From DRQF01 sp964559135 (GTDB taxonomy: Bacteria > Planctomycetota > GCA-002687715 > DRQF01), in NCBI GenBank assembly GCA_964559135.1, contig CAZLGG010000166.1:1-5725 (forward strand): a DNA stretch of 5,725 nucleotides, given 5' to 3'. The first letter of the stretch is position 1. Each line of letters begins with the position of its first letter. A program made the position numbers and the translations under genes. Of this stretch, positions 1 through 5,538 are shown one piece after another. The notes beneath the pieces were generated by a model. The model saw only the letters and a list, made by a program, of their open reading frames with translations. It was not told where the DNA came from and did not search any database.

Positions 1-694
1 CGACAGTGCGGTAGGGCCACAATTCGAGGGACAAAAGCCCTCGCCGGAGGGCTCCATGGTCGCCGACCAGCAGCTTGAGGGCCTCGGCCGCTTGAAGAGA
101 CGCCACCCAAGCCGCCACCGGGGGGATGACTCCGCCCGTTTCGCAGGTCTCCTGGGAGCCCGGTGGTGGAGGTTCGGGAAAAAGGCACGTCAGACATGGA
201 GTCTCCCCGGGGATGATGGTGGCCGTCATGCCTCGAGCGGCGACGCAGGCTCCATAGATCCAGGGTTTTCCAAGGTGGATGGAGACGTCATTCAGAAGAT
301 AGCGTGTTTCGAATCCGTCGGCGCCGTCGAGAATCACGTCGCATTCCTCGAAGACATCGACAGCGTTATCGGGCCCGAGATCCAGACTCATGCATTGGAT
401 GTCGACGTCGGGATTGATCTCCCGGAGCCGTTTTTGTGCCGCCACGGCTTTCGGGAGCCCGGCCTCGGCGTCGGCCTGAGTGTAGAGGGTCTGGCGATGG
501 AGATTACTCGGCTCGACGATGTCCCGATCCACGGCGCGAAGTCGGCCGACCCCGGCGCGGGTCAGGAGGTCCGCCAGAGTCGATCCCAGCGCCCCCAAAC
601 CCAGGAGTCCCACGGTACCCTGGCGAATCTTCCGCTGGCCATTCTCCCCGATTCCCGGAAAGAGGATCTGTCGCGAGTAGCGCTCGAGAGTCAC
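1..694 (-). CDS. HesA/MoeB/ThiF-family E1-like sulfur-carrier adenylyltransferase, C-terminus cut by window edge
   Basis: The 231 visible codons match the MoeB/ThiF fold. The family adenylates the C-terminal glycine of a small sulfur carrier (MoaD, ThiS or similar) with ATP in the cytoplasm. Residues 6-9 read YSRQ, the usual opening. The nucleotide-binding GLGALG is at 32-37, D56/D58 follow the second strand, NLHRQ is at 64-68 (Arg finger), K82 lies in GLPKA, and D126 is in the DGADGF segment. Cys167 and Cys170 (CLTC) are the first half of the zinc site, followed by the family-typical LFPEPPPPG and a Cys at 184 where MoeB/ThiF have a conserved cysteine. SLQAAEALKLL at 199-209 is also characteristic. 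The second CxxC should lie just past the left edge, since the family is usually about 250 residues. The start is GTG at 692-694: an in-frame stop at 749-751 leaves no upstream ATG, and a GAGGA ribosome site fits. MoeB, ThiF and carrier-specific HesA-type paralogues cannot be separated without the missing end and neighbours. Confidence 0.93.
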   Translation of the reverse strand, partial: MTLERYSRQILFPGIGENGQRKIRQGTVGLLGLGALGSTLADLLTRAGVGRLRAVDRDIVEPSNLHRQTLYTQADAEAGLPKAVAAQKRLREINPDVDIQCMSLDLGPDNAVDVFEECDVILDGADGFETRYLLNDVSIHLGKPWIYGACVAARGMTATIIPGETPCLTCLFPEPPPPGSQETCETGGVIPPVAAWVASLQAAEALKLLVGDHGALRRGLLSLELWPYRTV

Positions 695-701
695 GGGACA
701 T

Positions 702-706
702 TCCTC
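702..706 (-). promoter_or_regulatory. Ribosome binding site deciding the GTG start of the E1-like gene
   Basis: Read on the minus strand this is GAGGA, seven bases before the GTG at 694. Two nearby ATGs (711-709 and 703-701 in minus orientation) are in other frames, and the first is closed by a TGA within a few codons. The E1 frame therefore depends on this site and the GTG start. Confidence 0.7.
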
Positions 707-879
707 GTCATCGGTCTTCCCGACCTGTTCCGGCGACGGACCGGCGGGTCAGAAAAAAACTGAAGGGTGGGAGAATTCGGATGACGCTTCGAACTTCAGG
801 GACGGAGCGAGGTTTCTCCTCACCGAGTCTGCCACTGTTGTTCGGGGGCCATCAAGGAGGCTGCTTGGTGAGATCTTCT

Positions 880-902
880 CGCTCCTGTAAGGTTCAGGAG
901 CG
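880..902. repeat. Perfect 8-bp inverted repeat upstream of the 343-residue membrane protein gene
   Basis: The arms CGCTCCTG (880-887) and CAGGAGCG (895-902) are perfectly complementary with a 7-base spacer, TAAGGTT. The repeat ends 24 bases before the ATG at 927 and 11 bases before the ribosome site GGGAGGA. No T-run follows on either strand, so it is not an intrinsic terminator. It could be a repressor or activator operator near the promoter, or a leader hairpin whose 3' arm contains an AGGAG that might act as a decoy ribosome site. The arms are seen directly; any role is inferred. Confidence 0.6.
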
Positions 903-926
903 CTCAAACTCCAGGGAGGACGCGTC

Positions 927-1958
927 ATGAGTGAGAACAGAATCGGGCCCTTTGCGGTGTTTCGATTGCTGTGGTTTCCCTTCTCGTTGCCCGCCATCAC
1001 TCTGGGCGCAACGGCCGTCGGTCTGTTCTGGCTCGCCAACTTCGGATTGGCGAAGGTCTCCGAGCCCCAGGGCTCCGCCGACCAGATGATGCTCCTTTTC
1101 TTCGCGAATTTGCAGAGTTGGATCATGAGTTTCTCCTTGGCCTTTCCGGAAAAAAGCGGTGTCTTCGCGATCCAGAGTGGGGTTTTCCTGCTCCTGTGGG
1201 CCTATCTGGGCGTTGCGATGGCCCGTTGCGCCGCGGTTCGTTTGTCGAGGGATGAATACGTCGGCTTGGGGGAGTCCCTGAAATTCGCGTCACGGCATTT
1301 CGGTTCTGCTCTGCTCTATCCCGTCGTTCTCGTGCTGGTGGTGGCTGTCGTGTTCGCCGCGGGGGGGCTCCTCGGTCTGGCGATGCAGATCCCCTGGCTC
1401 GGTACCGTCTTTTACATCTTCTTGCCACTGGCCTTCGGTCTGACTCTGCTGAACTTGATCGTGAGTTGGACGGGAATCGTCGGTCTTGGCCTCGTGTCGG
1501 GGGCCTTGGCCGTGGAACGCAAAGGGACGCTGGATGCCTGGGGGAAGTCTCTCAACTACATTTTCGCCCGTCCTATTCACGTCCTGCTATCTCTCGTCGT
1601 CATGAAAATCGTGCTCGTCGACGTCCTCGTCCACTACCTGATGGAGCTGAAGATGCTGCATGCGTGGACGGCCTCCGCTCTCACCGTGTTTCACGCCAGC
1701 CCGACGTTCGGAGCGATCCTGACCGGGAGCCAGGATCTGGGAGGGATCGACCGCGTCGACGGATGGCTTTGGAAAGCCTTCTCCGCCGCTCTTTCCGTCG
1801 GGATTCTGGGTTGGATTCTGTCGCTTTTCATGGCGGGCATGACGGGGATGTTTCTCATCCTGCGTCACGACGTGGATGGCATCGACGTGGCGGACATCGA
1901 GCTCGCCATGGCCGATGGGGACCCCGATCCCGCTTCGGTGGAGGCGCCGCGAGAGTGA
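927..1958 (+). CDS. Polytopic inner-membrane protein of unknown function, 343 aa
   Basis: The start is ATG 927, with GGGAGGA at 914-920 six bases upstream. Hydrophobic segments lie at about residues 14-38, 81-99, 127-152, 158-195 (probably two passes), 217-238 and 286-312, so roughly six or seven membrane helices are likely. A conserved-looking cytoplasmic-type loop lies between segments 2 and 3: MARCAAVRLSRDEYVGLGES (98-117), with basic residues and a DE pair. A second loop, LAVERKGTLDAWGKS (194-208), is followed by YIFARP (211-216). The tail after the last helix is acidic (DVDGIDVADIE, 315-325). From memory, a 'few charged residues, DAxxxSxxYxxxRP, then helix' pattern recurs in uncharacterised planctomycetal-type integral membrane proteins, which is why I place it there. 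I know of no enzyme or transporter motif in it. It stands alone, divergent from the E1-like gene and convergent with the lipoprotein gene. A structural or envelope-scaffold role is speculation. Confidence 0.88.
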   Translation: MSENRIGPFAVFRLLWFPFSLPAITLGATAVGLFWLANFGLAKVSEPQGSADQMMLLFFANLQSWIMSFSLAFPEKSGVFAIQSGVFLLLWAYLGVAMARCAAVRLSRDEYVGLGESLKFASRHFGSALLYPVVLVLVVAVVFAAGGLLGLAMQIPWLGTVFYIFLPLAFGLTLLNLIVSWTGIVGLGLVSGALAVERKGTLDAWGKSLNYIFARPIHVLLSLVVMKIVLVDVLVHYLMELKMLHAWTASALTVFHASPTFGAILTGSQDLGGIDRVDGWLWKAFSAALSVGILGWILSLFMAGMTGMFLILRHDVDGIDVADIELAMADGDPDPASVEAPRE

Positions 1959-1973
1959 GCGTGCGCATCCACG

Positions 1974-2003
1974 AAAAAAGACCCCGCCCGAGGGGCGGGG
2001 TCT
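1974..2003 (-). terminator. Intrinsic terminator of the lipoprotein gene, between convergent genes
   Basis: A perfect 11-bp GC-rich stem pairs 1979-1989 (AGACCCCGCCC) with 1993-2003 (GGGCGGGGTCT) around a 3-base loop. On the minus strand it is followed directly by six T (1979-1974), the classic Rho-independent form, 25 bases past the lipoprotein stop. On the plus strand the hairpin lies about 20 bases after the membrane-protein stop but has A residues before it and no T-run after it, so it should terminate plus-strand transcription less well. Confidence 0.92.
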
Positions 2004-2028
2004 CATGGATGAGTCCTTCGACGAACGA

Positions 2029-4659
2029 TCAGATCTCGTAGTTGATCGTCACCGAATCCACGTTGGGAAGTATGTCGCTCAACGCGGAGGCGGGAGGCGG
2101 CGGATACGTCAACGTGATGACGAGCTTGAAATAACGGAATCCGTCCAAAACGTCCAGCTGAGTCAAGGTCGTCGGGCTGGACATGAGGGGCGTTCCGTCC
2201 GCAGCGACGGCCGTCGTGGCCGGGTTGCCGGGGGACGTCGGGTCCTCGGCGATTCCGACGACCTCGATGGTGACCGTGGCCGTGGGGATCGTGCCCAAGT
2301 TGATGACGGCGCTGCCCGAGATGTAGTTCGGATTCGCTGAACCCGTATCGATGGGGAGCGATTCGGCCACGCCCATCAGTCCTCCGCTTCCAAGGGAAAG
2401 CAGCCCCCCCACGAATTCGCCGTTCGCAATGATGGCGTTCGTGGCGAGGACGTTCATGAAGTTGACGGAGCCGTCCTGGAGCTGAAGAACGCCGTCACCG
2501 CCGCGGCCGCCGTCGCCGTTCAGATTGGAGCTCGGCGGGCTTCCGCCGTTGCCGAAGGCTCCCCGTGCGGAGAGGATCGGGCCGATGCCGAGATTGATGT
2601 CGCCGAAGGCCTGGAGGATGAGGGAGCCCCCCGAACCTCCAGCGCCCTTGCCCGCAAACACACCTGAGGCGCTTCCCCCATCTCCGCCGTCGACCCGGAT
2701 CTGACACGCGGTTCCGACGGTGATGTCCTGGCCCGCGGAAATGCGGCACGCGCCACCGCCACCACCGCCGCCGCCGCCGGGGGTGTGTGCGCTCACGTTG
2801 CTGGCCTGGGTCACGCGGTCACCGCCTGCGCCACCGCCGCTTCCGCCGATGGCTTTCTGAAGAGGAGGAATCATCGCGGGTGGCAGCGGGCCCGGCTGTC
2901 CTGGAGGCGGAGCACCGCCACCCATGCCGTCGTTGCCGAGATAGGGCTCCCCCGCCGTGGCCGGCGTGAACGTGAAGCTGGGTGAAGGAGCGGGATTCGA
3001 TCCACCGTAACCTCCGAACGAACTGGCCGAGCCGCCGCCGCCGCCGCCCGCCGCATCGTTGAAGTTCGGCGCCGCGGCGATCGTGCCGCCGCCTCCGCCG
3101 CCGTAGAGAGGATTGCCGGGAGTCGTATTGACTTGGTCTCCCGGAAGATTGGGATCCATGGAGGATATGTGACCGCCTTCACCCGGATTGCCCGCGGGAG
3201 AGACCGTGCCGTCCGTGTTGGGGGACGAGATGCCTCCCGCTCCCGCACCGGGCCCGCCCCAGCCTCCCAGACGATTCGATGTGCTCGAGGGTGGGGAGTT
3301 ACCTCCGAGCTCACCGGGACGGCCGTTGCAGATGATCTGGGCGCCGTCGAGGATGTCGACATTGCCCTGAGACCTCAGGCGGATGGCGACGTTGCTCTCG
3401 CCGGGGGCCACGTCCGTCGTACTCATGAAACTGAGCATGACTCCGAAGTTGAGGGGGTCGCCGATGGTGAGATCCGTGAAGTTGTAGATGCCGGGGGCGT
3501 TCGTCGGCGTCATGTCCGTGTTGATCGTGACCGACGTGTCGAAGACGCCCACGCCGTCCGTACCGTCGCCGACGATTTCCAAAGGAAACGTCGCGGTCAC
3601 CGCGCCGGTTCCGTCCCAAGCGGCCTCGCCCGTGATGGGGCCGCGATTCGTCGTGGTGTCGAAGTTCTCCACCAGGGTTTGAGGCATGGGGTTCATGTTG
3701 TCCTGCACGGTGAAGAGCAGCGTGCCCGCGGGGACGGTCAGAGCTTGACCCCCGAGGTCGGTCACACCGTTGAAACGCACCTCGTAGACATCGCCGTCGC
3801 CCACCGGGAGGGTGGTCGTGATCTTGATGCGTGCGACGTTTTCACCGGGAATGAATCCAAATTGCGTGAATTCGACGGTTCCGGCCTGCGGAATCGGGCT
3901 GTTCGGGTTGGCCGTGGTGTTGAGGAGCACCACGGTGTTCTGGTTCACCGTGGTGGGCTCGAGGGCCTGGTCCACATCGATAATGATTTGGGACGACGAG
4001 GGCGTGAACGCGATCGCGCCTTGATTCGTGAGGGGTGCGGCCGGATCCATGGGAGGCGTCGTCGCGACGATCGCGGGAGGGTTCGGATCGGAATCCGTGA
4101 ATGGATTGTCACCCGGAGCTCCGCAGGATACGACGCCGAAACAGGTGGTGACGGCTTGATTCACCGGAGCACCACCGACCTCGATGACTTGGGCGACACC
4201 ACTGGTCTGATCGGGGACGAACACCGTATAAACTCCGTTCGGCACCATGCCGGCACTGCAACCCTGTGCCGGGTCGCTGGGGGGAAGGGCCGTGAAATGG
4301 ACGATCGATGGGTCCATGGAGTCCACGGAGAACACCCCCGTGGCGCCCGCGTTCGTCACGGTGTTCACGATCTGGATCGAACCCGCTTGGGCCGGGCCGT
4401 CCGGGGGCAAGCTGGCCGGATTCACCGGGCCTGAAAACTTGATGGAGACGCGAGCATTCAGGAATGCGCCCTGGGGACACACAGGCTGAGGTGCTTGGCC
4501 ATTGGTGTAGATGGGGGCCCCTACGCCTTGGACGGTGATTTCCACGACTGAGCCGCCGCTGCCGCCACCGCCGCCGTTGCTGCCCCCGCCGCAGGCGGTC
4601 AGGGCCAAGGCGGCTCCTGTGACGAGAACGAGACCACGCACAAAAGACAAATTCTTCAT
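2029..4659 (-). CDS. Large glycine-rich lipoprotein with Ig-like and beta-rung modules, 876 aa
   Basis: ATG at 4657-4659 follows AGGAG (4671-4675) at a slightly long 11-base spacing. Residues 1-22 are a lipoprotein signal peptide (KN, hydrophobic core, lipobox LTAC) with Cys23 as lipidation site; no Asp follows, so inner-membrane retention is not indicated. A Gly/Ser linker runs to about 36. Residues 37-175 and 195-320 look like bacterial Ig-like modules of the Big_5/SbsA kind (for example IIIDVDQALEPTTV, then VYEVRFNGVTDLGGQAL). Residues 330-450 contain AAWDG and a beta-rich NFTDLTIGD segment leading to a rung motif. Residues 450-725 are glycine-rich with tracts of 6, 6 and 9 glycines and proline-rich breaks. 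Residues 790-876 form a beta-rich C-terminal module (FRYFKLVITLTY). Cysteines at 61, 134, 173, 179, 638 and 652 could form disulfides. The product is probably an outer-membrane or surface lipoprotein acting as a binding or structural protein; no catalytic motif is visible. Confidence 0.93.
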   Translation of the reverse strand: MKNLSFVRGLVLVTGAALALTACGGGSNGGGGGSGGSVVEITVQGVGAPIYTNGQAPQPVCPQGAFLNARVSIKFSGPVNPASLPPDGPAQAGSIQIVNTVTNAGATGVFSVDSMDPSIVHFTALPPSDPAQGCSAGMVPNGVYTVFVPDQTSGVAQVIEVGGAPVNQAVTTCFGVVSCGAPGDNPFTDSDPNPPAIVATTPPMDPAAPLTNQGAIAFTPSSSQIIIDVDQALEPTTVNQNTVVLLNTTANPNSPIPQAGTVEFTQFGFIPGENVARIKITTTLPVGDGDVYEVRFNGVTDLGGQALTVPAGTLLFTVQDNMNPMPQTLVENFDTTTNRGPITGEAAWDGTGAVTATFPLEIVGDGTDGVGVFDTSVTINTDMTPTNAPGIYNFTDLTIGDPLNFGVMLSFMSTTDVAPGESNVAIRLRSQGNVDILDGAQIICNGRPGELGGNSPPSSTSNRLGGWGGPGAGAGGISSPNTDGTVSPAGNPGEGGHISSMDPNLPGDQVNTTPGNPLYGGGGGGTIAAAPNFNDAAGGGGGGSASSFGGYGGSNPAPSPSFTFTPATAGEPYLGNDGMGGGAPPPGQPGPLPPAMIPPLQKAIGGSGGGAGGDRVTQASNVSAHTPGGGGGGGGGACRISAGQDITVGTACQIRVDGGDGGSASGVFAGKGAGGSGGSLILQAFGDINLGIGPILSARGAFGNGGSPPSSNLNGDGGRGGDGVLQLQDGSVNFMNVLATNAIIANGEFVGGLLSLGSGGLMGVAESLPIDTGSANPNYISGSAVINLGTIPTATVTIEVVGIAEDPTSPGNPATTAVAADGTPLMSSPTTLTQLDVLDGFRYFKLVITLTYPPPPASALSDILPNVDSVTINYEI
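2752..2778 (-). repeat. GGN codon repeat encoding nine consecutive glycines
   Basis: Residues 628-636 of the lipoprotein are all glycine, encoded by nearly identical GGC/GGT codons, making an in-frame triplet microsatellite. Shorter GGN runs encoding six glycines each lie at 3085-3102 (residues 520-525) and 3031-3048 (residues 538-543). Slippage here would change length by whole residues without shifting the frame. Confidence 0.85.
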
Positions 4660-5094
4660 GGATCAAAGGACTCCTGTCAGACCCGATGGACAATTTCGTT
4701 CGTCACGTCCATCCCCCGTTGTCGGGGAGCATTGAATTCCCCTGCGAAGAAGCGGATGAATCCGTGTCGAGACGAACCGCAAAGGACGGGCCAGCCGTTC
4801 GAGAGGCAACGTCTTGCGGATCCTGATTCCCGCCGGGGTTCCGTCGCACGGCGGATCTCCGGCGCCATGGACGGGAGCCCCGGGGGTCTCCTGTCACGGG
4901 CTTCTTCTCGAAGTTCCCTTCAAGGGCGGACTTCCGTAAGTTCGCTCCTCGGCGGGGCGAGCGATTCTACCCCAGCGTCCGGCTCGCTGCAACGCGGGGC
5001 CATTTCTCGAACGGATCTCGCAGGGGGCGCCCGGAACGAGGTGCAGGACCGGCGGCTTGGTGAGCGCCATCGCACACGTCTCGGGTTCGAGGAT
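4660..5094. other. Intergenic stretch without a convincing gene, upstream of the lipoprotein gene
   Basis: This 435-base gap separates two minus-strand genes and should hold the lipoprotein promoter and leader and any terminator of the 116-residue gene. I see no clear -35/-10 pair. Small hairpins are visible: CCCCG/CGGGG around TTGT at 4714-4727, in the presumed lipoprotein leader, and an interrupted hairpin at 4910-4934. Neither is followed by a T-run. Open frames of 60-90 codons on the minus strand here have compositions typical of GC-rich shadows and no ribosome sites. The plus-strand frame that later becomes mutS is open throughout; this is discussed in the findings. No tRNA or other RNA gene was recognised. 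Confidence 0.6.
4910..4934. repeat. Interrupted hairpin in the intergenic gap
   Basis: GAAGT (4910-4914) pairs with ACTTC (4930-4934), and inside it CCCT (4916-4919) pairs with AGGG (4923-4926) around TCA, with a 1-by-3 internal loop between the two stems. It lies 161 bases beyond the stop of the 116-residue membrane gene. No T-run follows on either strand, so it is a weak candidate for an RNA 3' end or a regulatory structure. Confidence 0.35.
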
Positions 5095-5445
5095 TCACGA
5101 CCGTTGCCAAAGGGAAGTGACGATTCCGATGAGGAGGGCTTGAACGAGGATGATGCAAAATTCCGCGGCCCGCAGGGCAAAAGCGTGCAGGCGACGCCGT
5201 CCGGCGTCCTCCGGCTGGAAGGCGCGATAGTCGCCGAATCCCGCCGCCATGGTGAGGCCGAAGTACCAGACGGCCCCGTCCAGGAGCACGAGGATGCCCG
5301 CGACGCCGGGATGGACCCATCCCAGCATGGTCTCGACTCCGAGGATGGCGAGGGTCAACAGCGTCGCGATGCCGGTCACGCGCAGGAGGCGGGAGGCGGA
5401 GAGAACCTCCCGAAGGAGGCCTCCGCGTCGTCGAGCCGGGGCCAT
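5095..5445 (-). CDS. Small membrane protein of unknown function, 116 aa
   Basis: The start chosen is ATG at 5443-5445, preceded on the minus strand by GGAGGA at a 5-base spacing. The frame extends further upstream to an ATG at 5637, but that extension would overlap mutS, is not hydrophobic and has no comparable ribosome site. The short form begins MAPARRRGG, a basic N-terminus. Three hydrophobic segments follow at about residues 22-42, 47-68 and 88-112, with a charged loop (FQPEDAGRRRLH, 76-87) between the second and third. The positive-inside rule suggests the N-terminus and this loop face the cytoplasm. Codon third positions are almost all G or C, as in its neighbours. I do not recognise the family and see no catalytic motif. 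It is divergent from mutS with 93 bases between the starts, and on the same strand as the lipoprotein gene but 435 bases away, so it is probably its own transcription unit. Confidence 0.68.
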   Translation of the reverse strand: MAPARRRGGLLREVLSASRLLRVTGIATLLTLAILGVETMLGWVHPGVAGILVLLDGAVWYFGLTMAAGFGDYRAFQPEDAGRRRLHAFALRAAEFCIILVQALLIGIVTSLWQRS

Positions 5446-5450
5446 AGAGA

Positions 5451-5456
5451 TCCTCC
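5451..5456 (-). promoter_or_regulatory. Ribosome binding site deciding the start of the 116-aa membrane protein
   Basis: Read on the minus strand this is GGAGGA, five bases before the ATG at 5445. It supports the 116-residue form over a 180-residue form beginning at 5637, which would run antisense through the start of mutS. Confidence 0.7.
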
Positions 5457-5468
5457 AATGTTCCCCCG

Positions 5469-5487
5469 GCAGGCTACCATGGCCTGC
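5469..5487. repeat. Inverted repeat in the divergent spacer between mutS and the small membrane gene
   Basis: GCAGGC (5469-5474) and GCCTGC (5482-5487) are perfect inverted arms with a 7-base spacer. The repeat sits near the middle of the 93-base spacer, where a regulator could act on both directions. A weaker 5-bp pair, GGAAA (5499-5503) and TTTCC (5511-5515), lies closer to mutS. Neither has the T-run of a terminator. An operator role is only a possibility. Confidence 0.4.
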
Positions 5488-5523
5488 GAATCCCCGATGG
5501 AAACTCTTGTTTTCCGGCAGCCT

Positions 5524-5529
5524 GGAGGA
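5524..5529 (+). promoter_or_regulatory. Ribosome binding site of mutS, favouring the GTG start at 5539
   Basis: GGAGGA ends nine bases before GTG 5539. The in-frame ATG at 5551 would be 21 bases away, and the in-frame ATG at 5497 lies upstream of the site with no good ribosome site of its own. The GTG is therefore the best start. Confidence 0.72.
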
Positions 5530-5538
5530 CCCGGTTCC

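Larger units (their letters stand above)
695..926. other. Divergent intergenic region between the E1-like gene and the membrane protein gene
   Basis: This 232-base stretch holds no convincing gene. The open frames crossing it are shadows of the flanking genes or have no ribosome site. It must contain promoters for both directions. A poor sigma-70-like pair on the plus strand is TTGGTG at 865-870 and TAAGGT at 888-893 with a 17-base spacer, matching only three of six consensus bases in each hexamer. I do not call it a promoter. A run of seven A at 753-759 is flanked by TCAG and CTGA (749-763). The clearest structure is the inverted repeat at 880-902, listed separately. Confidence 0.6.

Noticed and set aside
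152..194. The PEPPPPG stretch in the E1-like protein as an unusual proline insertion
   Set aside because: A CLFPEPPPPG segment just after the first zinc CxxC is normal for many MoeB/ThiF proteins.
56..763. A 235-codon plus-strand open frame at the left end
   Set aside because: It is antisense to the E1-like gene, which shows every family motif on the minus strand. The plus-strand product has no recognisable feature.
749..763. The A7 run flanked by TCAG and CTGA as an intrinsic terminator
   Set aside because: The pairing is only 4 bp and AT-bordered. The T-run on the minus strand has no GC-rich hairpin in front of it, and no gene ends nearby.
865..893. TTGGTG-17-TAAGGT as a promoter for the 343-aa membrane gene
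   Set aside because: Each hexamer matches only half of the sigma-70 consensus, which is expected by chance in a region this long.
3133..4434. A 433-codon plus-strand open frame opposite the lipoprotein gene
   Set aside because: It lies wholly antisense to a gene with a signal peptide, recognisable modules and a terminator. Its product is Arg/Gly/Asp-rich with no domain, and it has no convincing ribosome site. GC-rich genes commonly leave such antisense frames open.
5080..5091. A tRNA-like GGTTCGA next to a short CTCG/CGAG pairing
   Set aside because: The flanking bases do not form the five-pair T-stem or any acceptor, D or anticodon arm, so this is not a tRNA.
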